NCBI GenBank assembly: GCA_034435435.1
Contig: DAOTXN010000111.1
Coordinates: 1-64,000 of the forward strand
Direction: 5' to 3'
Origin: DAOTXN01 sp034435435
GTDB lineage: Bacteria; Chloroflexota; Anaerolineae; S140-20
DNA length: 64,000 bases
The notes beneath the pieces are model-generated. The model made no database searches and had not been told where the DNA came from. It saw only the letters and a list, made by a program, of their open reading frames with translations. Made by a program: the position numbers and the translations under genes. This document shows, one piece after another, positions 35,678 to 45,600 of this stretch. Within the stretch, counting starts at the first letter, position 1; each line of letters begins with the position of its first letter.

Positions 35678-36898
35678 ATGACAATTCACGACGAACGAGT
35701 CCGCCACATCGTAACCCACGCCTACGCCAACGCGCCGGGTGTGAAGAGGATTTTCGACCAGGCCGGGGTCGCCCCAGCCGACGTACAGGGCGTGGCCGAT
35801 CTGGACAAGATACCCGTGACCAGTAAAGACCGCCTGATCGAGCTTCAGGCGGCCGACCCGCCCTTTGGCGGCTTCTTGGCCGTGTCGCCGCTGCGCCTCA
35901 AGCGCATCTACTTTTCCCCCGGCCCGCTCTACGACCCTCAAGGGCGCGAGCAAAGCCTGATCGAGGCCGCTGGCGAAGCGCTGAGCGTCCTCGGGTGGGA
36001 GCCGGGCGACATTGTCCTCAATTCGCTTTCCTATCATCTGGTGCCGGCGGGGTTGCTGTTGGACGAGGCCCTGACGGCCATGGGCGTCACCGTGATCCCC
36101 GGCGGCGTCGGTATGAGCCAGTTACAAGTCAAGATGCTGCTCGATCTCAAGGTGGTCGGTTACGTTGGCACACCCAGCTTTTTAGCCACGCTGCTGGACG
36201 AAGTGGAAAAGATGGGGCCGGATGTGAAAACGGCCCTGGCCCTGCGCAGCGCCCTGGTCACGGCCGAGCCATTGCCGCCCTCGCTGCGCCAGCGCTTTGA
36301 AGAGCAGTACGGCCTGCACGTGGTCAACGCCTACGGCACCGCCGACCTGGGCTTGCTGGGTTACGAATGCCCGGCCAAGTCCGGCTTTCACGTCCCCGAC
36401 GGCGTCATCGTGCAGATCGCAGACCCAGAGACCGGCGCGTCTCTTGGCCCCGGCGCAGTGGGCGAAGTCGTCGCCACCACATTCAGCGAGACCTATCCGC
36501 TCATTCGCTTCGGCACTGGCGACCTGTCTCTCTACACCGACGAACCCTGTCCCTGCGGTCGAAGCTCGCGCCGGCTACTGGCGCTGGTAGGGCGGGCCGG
36601 CGAAGCGATCAAGGTGCGCGGCATGTTTGTCCACCCCAACCAGGCGCGCTTTGCCATCGGTCATTTTCCGGCCGTGGCCCGCGTTCAGGCAACCGTCACC
36701 CGCTCCGAGAACCGCGACGAGCTGGCGTTCCAGGTCGAGCTGACCGATGTGGATGTGGACCGCGACGAGCTGGCGGTCGCACTAGGCGAGGCGCTGCGCG
36801 CCGCCTGCCGCGTCAAGCCCGACCGGATCGAGTTCGTCGAGAGCGGGGCCATTTCCCCTGGCGCCCCGCTCATCCTCGACCGGCGGACCTGGGATTAG
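35678..36898 (+). CDS. Phenylacetate-CoA ligase-like AMP-binding enzyme
   Basis: A 406-residue adenylate-forming protein of the PaaK group, which activates aryl acids with ATP and CoA. Features: PVTSKDRL near residue 48, GTPSFLATLLDEV, the NAYGTADLGLLGYEC motif near 210, EIVATTF-type EVVATTFSETYPLIRFGTGDLSLY near 265, a CPCGRSSRR metal or structural motif, and a C-terminal half that continues to DRRTWD. The usual N-terminal Y-x-S-S-G-T phosphate loop is replaced by the less typical FSPGPLYDPQ. GATGGAGGAACG precedes the ATG. Together with the V4R and Liv genes it hints at aromatic acid metabolism. Confidence 0.82.
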   Translation: MTIHDERVRHIVTHAYANAPGVKRIFDQAGVAPADVQGVADLDKIPVTSKDRLIELQAADPPFGGFLAVSPLRLKRIYFSPGPLYDPQGREQSLIEAAGEALSVLGWEPGDIVLNSLSYHLVPAGLLLDEALTAMGVTVIPGGVGMSQLQVKMLLDLKVVGYVGTPSFLATLLDEVEKMGPDVKTALALRSALVTAEPLPPSLRQRFEEQYGLHVVNAYGTADLGLLGYECPAKSGFHVPDGVIVQIADPETGASLGPGAVGEVVATTFSETYPLIRFGTGDLSLYTDEPCPCGRSSRRLLALVGRAGEAIKVRGMFVHPNQARFAIGHFPAVARVQATVTRSENRDELAFQVELTDVDVDRDELAVALGEALRAACRVKPDRIEFVESGAISPGAPLILDRRTWD

Positions 36899-36901
36899 CG
36901 G

Positions 36902-36929
36902 TCAGCAGTCAGCCATCAGCTATCAGCCA
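36902..36929. repeat. Four-unit 7-bp tandem repeat
   Basis: TCAGCAG, TCAGCCA, TCAGCTA and TCAGCCA follow each other directly after the ligase stop codon. Same period as the other arrays, different word. Confidence 0.65.
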
Positions 36930-36940
36930 ACCTCGTCTGC

Positions 36941-36969
36941 TTGCGACAAAGGGGTGTTTTTGCTACAAT
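36941..36969 (+). promoter_or_regulatory. Predicted promoter of the Ser/Thr kinase gene
   Basis: TTGCGA and TACAAT are spaced by 17 bp. The expected start point (about 36976) is at the left end of the 117-bp inverted-repeat element, which then forms the untranslated leader. Confidence 0.55.
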
Positions 36970-36973
36970 CACT

Positions 36974-37090
36974 CTAGCAGCCTGTCGGAGAGACGTCATT
37001 TAGCCCCTTGTGGGCGTCCAAAATGGGCGCAAAACGAGCAAAAAACGGGCGCAAGGCCCTATATTACAGGGTTCTCCGACAGACCGCTAG
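36974..37090. mobile_element. 117-bp inverted-repeat element (MITE-like)
   Basis: The ends are 18-bp inverted repeats (CTAGC then two variable positions, then CTGTCGGAGA) with two mismatches. The interior is non-coding with GGGCGCAA-type words. It lies between the promoter and the start of the kinase gene. No clear target duplication was seen; the CTAG ends are themselves palindromic. It could be a MITE moved by a transposase elsewhere, or a structured leader. Confidence 0.5.
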
Positions 37091-37143
37091 CGTGACCTAT
37101 TCGATGGGGTGCAAGCCGTTACCACCCACAGAAAGGCTAACCG

Positions 37144-39645
37144 ATGGCTGACCTGACGGGGCAGACGCTAGATCGCTACGAAATCGTCGAGCTGATTGGC
37201 GAGGGCGGCATGGCCACCGTCTACCGGGCGCGCCAACCCCGCCTCAACCGCGACGTGGCGCTCAAGGTGATGCTTCCGGCGTTGGCCGCCGATCCCACGT
37301 TCCGCGAGCGTTTCGAGCGCGAGGCCCAGGCCATCGCCAACCTGCGCCATCCCAATATCCTGACCGTGCACGATTACGGCGAGAGCGCCGATGGTCAACT
37401 CTACCTGGTGGTAGAGTATGTACACGGCGGCACGCTGCGCCAGCGCATTGAGGAACCCACGTCGCTGGCGCAGGCCGTCGAGCTGGTGGCCCAGGTGGCC
37501 GAGGCGCTGGACTATGCCCACCGCCAGGGCGTGGTGCACCGCGACGTCAAGCCCAACAATATCTTGCTCACACAAGACGGGCGGCCGCTGCTGGCCGACT
37601 TTGGGTTGGCCCGCCCCATCCAGGGCGACCGCCGCCTGACTGCCAGCGGAATGATGTTGGGCACGCCGGATTACGTGGCTCCCGAACAGGCGCGCGGGCT
37701 GGCGCTCGATGGGCGGGCCGACATTTACGCCCTGGGGGTCGTGCTGTTTGAAACCCTCACCGGCCGGCACCCCTACGCGGGCGAGACCCCCATCAGCGTG
37801 ATCATCAAGCACGTCAGCGAGCCGATGCCGCGCCCCAGCGAGCTGAACCCGGACGTCTCGCCCGCGCTGGACGAGGTGGTCGCCAGGGCCACAGCCAAGT
37901 CGCCCGACCAGCGTTATCCACGCGCCGGAGACATGGCCCGCGCGCTGCGGGCAGCCCTGGTCCCCGGCGCGACGCCGGAACTGGGCAGTCAGCGGGTCAC
38001 GCTGCCTCCCGGCGCGACCTCACCGCCGCCGCCGGAGCCGGTATCTCCAGTCGCCACCCCCCTGCCACCTCCCCGTCCGGCTCCGCGCCTTTGGCGTCAG
38101 CGCACCCGTCTCTGGGCGGCTGTGATGCTCGTCGCGGCGTTGGCGGCGCTCGCGTTCGTTTTGTTCCCGGCACTGTCAAAGGGTGAGAAAACCGGGTCGG
38201 TCGGAGGCGTGCCCGTGGCGCAACCTGGCGAAGTGATGATCCTCGTGGCCCGTTTCAAAGCGCAGGAGGGCAGCGAGCACTTTGACGTCGGCCAGCGCAT
38301 CTACGCCAAGCTCTCCGACGACTTGCGCCGCTTTGGGCAGACGGATGTAACGGTCTACCCGTTGCCCGACGTGATCGAATCGTCGGAAGCGGCGCAGGCG
38401 TTGGGGAAAAAATACGGCGCGACCCTGGTCATCTGGGGCTTTTACGACGATATTGGCATCAGCCCCAACATCGAGGCGGTGGGAGCGGGCGGGGACAGGC
38501 CATTGACGATTGGACTGGAACATTTCAAGCTCGAAGCGGGCGAGGTTGCGGATTTCAAGCTCTACCTCGCCCAAGACCTGCCCCAGGAGCTATCTTTTCT
38601 GACCTCTATCGCGCTCGTCCAGACCTTTATGCTGCAGGGCGAACTGGAAAAGATGCTGATCTTTATGGATATGGCCGGGGAAAATCTGCCCGCCGATCCC
38701 CACTTTCGCAGCAGCGACGAGATGGTAGACTTTGTGCAGGGCATGCTGGCCTTTTTCCAGGGCGACCTAGAGGGGGCTGTGGAGCGGCTGGACCGGGCCA
38801 TTGCCGCCAGCCCTGACCAGACGCTGTTTTATACCATGCGCGCCCTGGCTTTTATCCAAATGGGCGACGGCCGCGCCGTGACCGACCTGGAGCGAGCCAG
38901 CGCCCTGGAGCCGGGCAATGAATTGGCCTACACGTTAAGAGGTGCGGTGGCGTGGATGATGGGGGACATAGAGGCGGCGGCGCAAGCCTACGACCAGCTC
39001 ATCCTGCTAGAACCGGACCTCGCGGAGCTTTACCTGGTGCGCAGCATCATCGCTTTCGACATGGCTGACCTGGACTCGGCGCTGCAGGCCTTGAGCCGGG
39101 CGCAAGAGATCAAACTCACGGAAGCGTTTGTCCCCCTGGCCCGCGGCCTGATCCACGAAAAGCTGGGCCAAAGCGCGCAGGCTGCGAGCGACTATGAGCG
39201 GGCATTGGAGTTGGACGTTGCGCCGGATGCCGCCGCTGCGCTCATGAGCGGCGTGGCGGGCGAGCACGTGCCTCCGTATACCTACCTGTTCCAGTGCGCG
39301 GTCTACCAGGCCCAGGGGGCCGCCGATAGGCAGGCCCAGGGAAAAGCTGAGCAGGCCCTTGCCGGTTGTGACCAGGCGTTGAAGATTGGCCCGACCTATT
39401 TTGACGCGCTGTGGAAGCGCGGTCAACTGCACGCTGCGCAGAGCGATTGGGAGGCCGCGCTGGCCGACTATGACGCCGCCATCCAATCCGACCCGCGCTG
39501 GCCGTGGGTCTATTATCTGCGTGCGCAGGCCTTGGTCGAGTTGGGGCGGGCGGACGAAGCCCAGGCCGACCTGGCCCAGGCGCTGGAATTGAACCCGGTG
39601 GACGAGTTGCGCCGGCAAATCCAGGATTTTGATGTCCACAAGTGA
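37144..39645 (+). CDS. Membrane Ser/Thr protein kinase with extracytoplasmic TPR domain
   Basis: An 833-residue protein. The kinase domain (12-275) is complete: glycine loop IGEGGMATV, K41 in VALKVM, catalytic H132-R133-D134 in HRDVKPNN, D152 of DFG, and VAPEQA. A Pro-rich segment leads to a single membrane helix (about 322-344). Outside are a domain with RIYAKLSDDLRRFG and ALGKKYGATLVIWGFYDD (about 355-450), resembling TolB/CsgG-like N-terminal folds, and then eight or so TPR repeats (about 520-830). No PASTA domains. It would sense an outside signal through the TPR part and phosphorylate cytoplasmic targets. Confidence 0.92.
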   Translation: MADLTGQTLDRYEIVELIGEGGMATVYRARQPRLNRDVALKVMLPALAADPTFRERFEREAQAIANLRHPNILTVHDYGESADGQLYLVVEYVHGGTLRQRIEEPTSLAQAVELVAQVAEALDYAHRQGVVHRDVKPNNILLTQDGRPLLADFGLARPIQGDRRLTASGMMLGTPDYVAPEQARGLALDGRADIYALGVVLFETLTGRHPYAGETPISVIIKHVSEPMPRPSELNPDVSPALDEVVARATAKSPDQRYPRAGDMARALRAALVPGATPELGSQRVTLPPGATSPPPPEPVSPVATPLPPPRPAPRLWRQRTRLWAAVMLVAALAALAFVLFPALSKGEKTGSVGGVPVAQPGEVMILVARFKAQEGSEHFDVGQRIYAKLSDDLRRFGQTDVTVYPLPDVIESSEAAQALGKKYGATLVIWGFYDDIGISPNIEAVGAGGDRPLTIGLEHFKLEAGEVADFKLYLAQDLPQELSFLTSIALVQTFMLQGELEKMLIFMDMAGENLPADPHFRSSDEMVDFVQGMLAFFQGDLEGAVERLDRAIAASPDQTLFYTMRALAFIQMGDGRAVTDLERASALEPGNELAYTLRGAVAWMMGDIEAAAQAYDQLILLEPDLAELYLVRSIIAFDMADLDSALQALSRAQEIKLTEAFVPLARGLIHEKLGQSAQAASDYERALELDVAPDAAAALMSGVAGEHVPPYTYLFQCAVYQAQGAADRQAQGKAEQALAGCDQALKIGPTYFDALWKRGQLHAAQSDWEAALADYDAAIQSDPRWPWVYYLRAQALVELGRADEAQADLAQALELNPVDELRRQIQDFDVHK

Positions 39646-39656
39646 ATCTCGATGGC

Positions 39657-39713
39657 CCTGCCAGGTTTCCCCCGGCCCGCTGGCGCGAGCCAGGGCGGGC
39701 AAAACCTGGCAGG
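39657..39713. repeat. Nested hairpin between kinase and nucleotidyltransferase genes
   Basis: Outer arms CCTGCCAGGTTT and AAACCTGGCAGG enclose a second palindrome GCCCGCTGGC with GCCAGGGCGGGC. The whole intergenic space (86 bp) is nearly filled by this cruciform. The CCTGGCAGGT word is a dispersed motif I associate with Chloroflexota genomes. Confidence 0.6.
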
Positions 39714-39731
39714 TCTTGAGGGGAGGACAGA

Positions 39732-40973
39732 ATGGCAGATCTGAAAGCCGTCGTCCAAGACGTGCGGGATACCCTGGCCGCCGGGCTGGGCGAGCGTATG
39801 CTGGCCCTGTATCTGTTCGGCTCGGCGGCGCGCGGGCAATATGTGCCCGGCCGCTCCGACGTGGACCTGCTGCTGGTCGTCAGCCCGGACATGCCCCTGG
39901 CGACGGCCCGCGACGCTTTCCGCTCCCTGTGGGCGCGGCACGCCGCCGTGCTGGGCCACGGCCCGCTGCTCGCCACGCCCGCCGACCTGGCCCTGCATCT
40001 GGCGCTTTTTCCGGCCCTCCACCGCGCTCTGCACGCCGAGGCGCGCCGCTTTCACGGTGAGCCGGTGCTGGAAAGACTGCCTACCCCTCCGCCGCCCGAC
40101 CCGGCCATTCGCCGCGCTCACGACGCGGTAGAAGAGACGGCCTACGTGGCTGCCCGCGCCATCACGTATGCCACCGCGCTCACGCCGGCGACCCTCAAGC
40201 CGGAAGCGTTACAGCGTTTGACCCAACTGCTCGACCGCCTGGCGCGACGCTTTACGGGTCTCAATCCCCCCGGCACGCTGGCGCCGCTGCAAGCCACAAC
40301 CGCCATCCACGCCAGGCTACGCCAGTTGGCCGCAGAGATGCCGCAGTTCGATTGGCGCGGAGCGCCGCCGCCCGGCGACGCGCCCGATCTGCTGCCGGGC
40401 TGCCTGGCCTTTTACCAGTGGGAAAAGCACCTCGTTGTCGTGCTAGAACGGGTAGACGAAGCGACGCTGGCGAACGTGGATTGGGCCGAGGTTGGCGCGG
40501 CCGCCGAAGACGCCTACGCCCAGTTCGGGCTGGCGACGCCCTGGCAGTTGCGCCTGGCCGCCAGCCAGGTGTGGCCCGATTCGCTGTTTTTCCAGGGCTT
40601 TGAGCACCTGTGGGGGGCCGACATCCTGGGCGATTTGTCGCCCGCCGAGCCGACCCTCTTGCGCCAGTTGGCCCGCGTCGGCTCGGAGCAGTTGGTCGAA
40701 AAGGTACCCATGGACTACCTGACCATCGAGGAGGACGCCATCTCGATGCTGATCCACGACACGCAGAACGTGCTGCTCAACGCCGGGCTGCGGGCCGAGC
40801 TGTTTGCCCGCCTCACCGGGCGCGACTTTAACTTGCCCGACTGGACCCCGCCCGGCCGCGACGTGCCCCAGCCGGAGCGCGTGCAGGCCGCGTGGGAGCG
40901 CTGGCGCGAGGTGACGGCGTATTATGCGGGGATGTGGCGAGCGGCAGACCCTAAAAATCTCCCGAACCTTTAG
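39732..40973 (+). CDS. Nucleotidyltransferase-domain protein
   Basis: A 413-residue protein. The first 100 residues are a minimal nucleotidyltransferase fold with LYLFGSAARGQ and SDVDLLLVV, the GS-x(9-12)-DxD active site of DNA polymerase beta-like enzymes. The rest is helical and unfamiliar; residues 130-240 could be a HEPN-like helical bundle but the RX4-6H motif is not evident. GAGGGGAGG lies seven bases before the ATG. It may modify a protein, RNA or small molecule. Its last 23 bp overlap the end of the convergent kinase gene. Confidence 0.65.
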   Translation: MADLKAVVQDVRDTLAAGLGERMLALYLFGSAARGQYVPGRSDVDLLLVVSPDMPLATARDAFRSLWARHAAVLGHGPLLATPADLALHLALFPALHRALHAEARRFHGEPVLERLPTPPPPDPAIRRAHDAVEETAYVAARAITYATALTPATLKPEALQRLTQLLDRLARRFTGLNPPGTLAPLQATTAIHARLRQLAAEMPQFDWRGAPPPGDAPDLLPGCLAFYQWEKHLVVVLERVDEATLANVDWAEVGAAAEDAYAQFGLATPWQLRLAASQVWPDSLFFQGFEHLWGADILGDLSPAEPTLLRQLARVGSEQLVEKVPMDYLTIEEDAISMLIHDTQNVLLNAGLRAELFARLTGRDFNLPDWTPPGRDVPQPERVQAAWERWREVTAYYAGMWRAADPKNLPNL

Positions 40974-42609
40974 GGTCGGCCGGCAGCCAGAAGCGAAACG
41001 TGCTGCCCACCCCCTCCTGGCTGCTCACGCCCACCTTGCCCCCGTGGGCGTGGACCACGTAGCGCACCAGCGCCAGGCCGAGTCCCAAGCCCTCCACGCC
41101 GCGCTTGAGCGGGTCGGCCATCTGGGTAAATGGGTCCCATAGCGTGCTCAGCTTGTCGGCAGGGATGCCCACGCCGGTGTCTTGCACTTCAAACAGAATG
41201 CCGCCTTTTTTGGGCCCATAACGCACCGTCACCGACCCGCCGGGGCGATTGAACTTGATAGCGTTGTGGATCAAGTGATACAGGGCTTCTTCCAGGCGCT
41301 TGGCGTCGGCCAGGATGAAAGGCATTTCCGGCGGCGCTTCGATGGTCACACGGATGCGGCGCGGGTCGCCCACCAGCGCCAGTGTGTCGGTGACGCTCTT
41401 GACCAGCGCAGAGAAATCCAGTTCTTCCATCACCAGGTCGCCTTGTTTGCTCAGCAGCGCGGCCAGGTTGACCAGGTTGTCCACCATGCGCTTGGCCTCG
41501 CGCACCCAATGGTTCAGTTGTTCCCACTGCTCGCGCTGGTGGGGCGGCCATTCCAGCGTGCCGTAGCGTTCGATCAACTGCAGTGAGAACCCGATGTTGG
41601 CGAACGGGCTGCGCAGCTCGTGGGTGATGGCGCCGATAAAGGAGGATTTCAGGCGGTCCAATTCGCGCAGGCGGCGGTTGGCCGCTTCCAATTGGGTGTG
41701 CAGCGCGCTCAAGTCGTTGAACATGCGGGCGTTGTCCAGGGCCACGGCGGCTTGCCCAGCCAGCGCATTCAGCAGGTTGGCGTCGTTGGCTTGAAACGTC
41801 TTGCCGGGGGCGGTATGCGCCAGGCTGATGACCCCTACCACTTTATCCTTGGTTTTGATGGGCACGCACAACACCGCCGACACAGGTTTCTTGCGCTGCG
41901 GGTCGGGCGATGGCTCTGTCACGTGGGTTGCTCTCGCGCCCGTGCGCACGACCTGTTGGGCCAGCTCATGCCCGGCTGGGATACCCGCGCCGATGTCTTG
42001 GAGGGCGTCTAGCCCGTGGCTGGCCCACACGGTCAACTGGCCGTTGGCCGGATCTACCAGCATGACGGCCCCTTCGTCGGCGTGCAACAGCCGGACGCTT
42101 TCGTCCAGAATCAAACGATTGACCTGGGCCAGGTCAAGGCTGCTGGCGATAGTCTCACCGGCGCGATAGAGCAGATTGAGTTCCTGATAACGGTCCAGTG
42201 ACTCTTGCAGCAGCGCGTTTTGGGTCAAGCGATTGTCGATCAGCAAGCTGAGCACGCGGGCCAACAGTTGCAGGGCTGCTTTTTCTTTCGGCTCAAAGTC
42301 CTGGTCGGTAGCGACGACGAGTATACCCACCAGCTCGCCCCGCGCGCGCACCGGCGCAGCGACGCCCAAGGGAACCCACGTCCAGCGCCCGAACTGACGC
42401 ACCCGTTCGAGGGCTGCCAAAAGCTGGTCAACGTCGAATTGAGTTGCGCCGGGGGGATGGCATCCGACGATCTGCCCCTCTGCGTCCACCAGGCAGAGTT
42501 GAAGAGGTCGCGGGAACATCTGGGCAAAGTTTGCCAGCAGCGCCGAGACGTGTTCGGGTTCCAGCACGCTGTGTAAAGGAGGTGTTGGCATTTCGCGTTT
42601 TCCAACCAC
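40951..42609 (-). CDS. Cytoplasmic GAF-domain histidine kinase
   Basis: A 552-residue (GTG start) or 546-residue (ATG 42591) protein without membrane helices. Residues about 15-125 are a PocR/GAF-like sensor region (PLQLCLVDAEGQIVG), 140-300 a GAF domain, and 325-545 a classical kinase core: H330 in AITHELRSPFANIGF, N in LIHNAIKFN, DTGVGIP, GLGLGLALVRYV and the final FRFWLP strand. No response regulator is adjacent, so it is an orphan kinase whose partner lies elsewhere. Confidence 0.9.
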   Translation of the reverse strand: MVGKREMPTPPLHSVLEPEHVSALLANFAQMFPRPLQLCLVDAEGQIVGCHPPGATQFDVDQLLAALERVRQFGRWTWVPLGVAAPVRARGELVGILVVATDQDFEPKEKAALQLLARVLSLLIDNRLTQNALLQESLDRYQELNLLYRAGETIASSLDLAQVNRLILDESVRLLHADEGAVMLVDPANGQLTVWASHGLDALQDIGAGIPAGHELAQQVVRTGARATHVTEPSPDPQRKKPVSAVLCVPIKTKDKVVGVISLAHTAPGKTFQANDANLLNALAGQAAVALDNARMFNDLSALHTQLEAANRRLRELDRLKSSFIGAITHELRSPFANIGFSLQLIERYGTLEWPPHQREQWEQLNHWVREAKRMVDNLVNLAALLSKQGDLVMEELDFSALVKSVTDTLALVGDPRRIRVTIEAPPEMPFILADAKRLEEALYHLIHNAIKFNRPGGSVTVRYGPKKGGILFEVQDTGVGIPADKLSTLWDPFTQMADPLKRGVEGLGLGLALVRYVVHAHGGKVGVSSQEGVGSTFRFWLPADPKGSGDF

Positions 42610-42621
42610 ACTATTGTTTGT

Positions 42622-42651
42622 ATCTTAATCGCTGTGGGACGCTTTTGGCAA
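42622..42651 (-). promoter_or_regulatory. Predicted promoter of the GAF kinase gene
   Basis: On the minus strand TTGCCA (42651-42646) and TAAGAT (42627-42622) have 18-bp spacing, about 13 bp before the GTG start and 31 bp before the ATG. If real, it favours the ATG at 42591. Confidence 0.4.
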
Positions 42652-42669
42652 TAGCGAAAAGGTCACAAA

Positions 42670-42690
42670 GTGATGAGTGACGAGTGATTG
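42670..42690. repeat. Three-unit 7-bp tandem repeat
   Basis: GTGATGA, GTGACGA and GTGATTG lie between the GAF kinase promoter and the end of the ligase-fusion gene. Confidence 0.5.
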
Positions 42691-42697
42691 GATTGCG

Positions 42698-45600
42698 TCA
42701 TTCGTCTTTGGTTTCAGACAGCCGAACGATCAAAGCCAGGGTCAAAAAAAACGCAAAGGCCAGGTCTACCAAAAAGTACGAATTGTCCACTAGGCCGTGG
42801 GCCAAAAAATCGACCATTCCGGCCATCAAGCCCAGCGCCAGGGCGCGCTCGTCGCGGTGGGGCAGACGGCGCAGCGGCAGCGCCAGCCGCCAGAAAGCGG
42901 CCTGGAGCCACAGCCCTGCTGCAAACCCCAATACGCCCAATCTGCTCCCATAGTCTAGGACAATGTTGTGCGGGTGCGAGAGGTCTGGCTCTTGCCAGGC
43001 CGCCGGGCGGATGTAGCGCCCGCGATAGGCGTACAGAAAATTGTCCAGCCCGACGCCCAGAATGGGGTGGTCGCGCATCATATCTACCGCGCTGCGCCAC
43101 AAGTGCAGCCGGAAAAAGCTGGTCCCGCTCTGCAAGTCGAACAAAGAAGTAAAACGCGGCGTGCGCAAAAGGGGAACGGCGGTCAACACTCCAGCGATGA
43201 CTGCACCCAGCGCCGTCCACAGCCAGCGCCCGCCCGCCAGCAGCCCCAGCGCCAGCAGCGCCGCCGGCGCGCCAAAGAGCAGGGCGCCCTTGGAAAAACT
43301 GAGCAGGATCGCCGCCGCGACGGACAATGCGGCTGCTGCGTAGAGGGTGCGCCGGCGCCGGTCTGCGCCCCACAGGGGAATGGCGATCAGCAGCGGCAAG
43401 ACGCGCCCCAGATACAGCCCCACGTTGTTAGGCGAGCCATACACGCTCTTGAGCCGGCGCAGCCCGGCCTCGGCGGTGATAATATCGGCGGTGAACAAGT
43501 ATTGATACAGCCCCACCAGCGCCACGCCCACCGCGCCCAGCACAAAGGCATCCACGATGCGCCAGCGGGCGCGCCGGTCCAGCCGGACGGTGCGCAACAT
43601 CAGGTAGTACAGCGCCGGTTCGAGCACGGCGATGCGAAATTCGCGCAGCGCCACACCCTGAAATTCGGCGACCAAGAGCGAGGCAGCCGAGACGGCCACG
43701 AAAAACAGCACGGCGTGGTCGAGCGTGAAACGTGAGGCGTGAGGCGTGAAACGTGAAACGTGAAACGTGAGGCGTGAAACGTGAAACGCAATCCGTCCTT
43801 CGTCGTTCGTCCTTCGTCCAAGCCCCACGAGCCACGACGCGACACACAGCGCCAGCGCGATTTCGACGACGGATAGGGCCTGGTCGAACATGGCGCGAGA
43901 TTGGAGGTAAAAGGGCGCGGCAAAGGCCACCAGCGCCAGGCCCAGGTCCAGGCGCAGGACAATGAGTATGCCCAGCCCAGCCAGCCCGGCCAGGCTGAGC
44001 AGGAATACCGGCGAGACGTAGAACAGCGTGGCCGAGGCCAGGGTAGCCAGCACGCCGGCGTTGCCTGCGGCCCGTTCCTGACCCCACGTGAGCCAGGCGC
44101 TGGCCCAAAAGACCAAGGTGACAGTCGCGGCGATGGCGATGTGTGCGGCGTCGCTCAGCCCTTGCCACGCAGCGGCGAGCAGGCGAGTAGACCAGCCTCG
44201 GCGCATGCGCCACGCCGACCCCACCGCGCCGACTGCGCAGAGCAGGCCCAGCAGCGCCAGGGCCGTCATGCGAAATTCGTAGGCGCGCTGTTCGGCGTGG
44301 GGCCGCCAGCCCACCGACCAGCCTACCAGCGGCCACTGGCCCCAGCCGCGCTCGACGCGCACCTCGGCCACGTGCGGGCCGTCGGGTAGACCGCGGGCCA
44401 CGGCGATGGTGCTCACCTGGGGCAGGCCGTCGGGCGAAGTGAGCACCAGGTAGGCGCCGTTTTCGTCTCGGGGCAGGGCGTTCGCCGGACGCCCGTCAAT
44501 GGCGACGAACATGTAAGCTCGATAGTCGCCGCGCCGCACGCGCAACCCAAAATCGGCCCCGGCAAAGCGAATCGTGACCCGGTGCTCGCCGCTCTCGCTC
44601 ACGTCTGCGCCCAGCTCGGAAAAATGCCATTCGCCGCTATACTCGGCAAGCCCTTCACTGGCCGCATAATAACCCGGCGGGTTGGCGGGCAGTCCATCGG
44701 CCCAGTCCTTTATGGCCTGGTAGACTGGGCGGGGAGCGCCATCCTGCCCGAGCAGGGCAAAACCCCAGCGGGGGTTGTTGGGAGGCGTGTCGGGTTGCCA
44801 GTTTTCCAGGCACAGCCCGCCGGCCCAGGGCCATTCGCGCCGGGCGCGTTCCAGGGCCGCGACGGTGTAGGCGGCCTGGGTTTCTGCATCGGTCTGACCC
44901 CACAAGGAGGGTGGACCATCCCATTGAGCGGGCAGGGCGTTCCAGCCCCAATGGCTGGCCCACACGGCTTTGTGACCATCGCCATGTGCGACCATCGTTT
45001 CGCGCAGCAGGATGAGCCGCGAAAAATTGAGCACGCTCTCGCTTACGCGCCGATCGTTGGGGCCGCTGTAGAAACCGTAGGGCTTGCCGGCGACAACGTC
45101 AAAGTAAGGCGCGGCGTTCAATTCGTATAGGGCGCGCAGGAAACGCACGTCGCTCAGGTTGCGCGGCCCGGTCTCGACGGTGGGGGCCAGCCCGGCCAGC
45201 AGGATGACGGCCTCGCCGTCGGCGTCGGCGGCGCGGATGGCATCGGCGGCGGCCTGGAGCAGCGCGGCGTATCCGGCCGGGTCGGCGTCGCGTCCGCCCC
45301 AATGGCTGCTCAGGTTTGGCTCGTCCCAGATCTGGTAATAGTCGATCTGGTCGCCGTAGCGGGCGGCCAACTGGCCCGCGAAACGGGCCAACTCGGCCGG
45401 ATCGGCGGGCGGCGTGGCGTCCCATGGGCCGGCCGCGGCGCCGCTGGCCCAGGCGGGGGCCGTGTCGAGCACGGCAATGAGCTGCAAGCCGGCGGGGTGC
45501 TCGGTCACGGCTCGAACGAGCCTGTCCCACGGGGCCCAGTCGAAACGCTCGCGCACGGGTTCGATGTCGCGCCAGGGGAAGGTCTGGCGCACCCACACAA

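Noticed and set aside
43724..43819. Possible CRISPR array
   Set aside because: Units are contiguous 7-mers with no spacers and lie in a coding frame.
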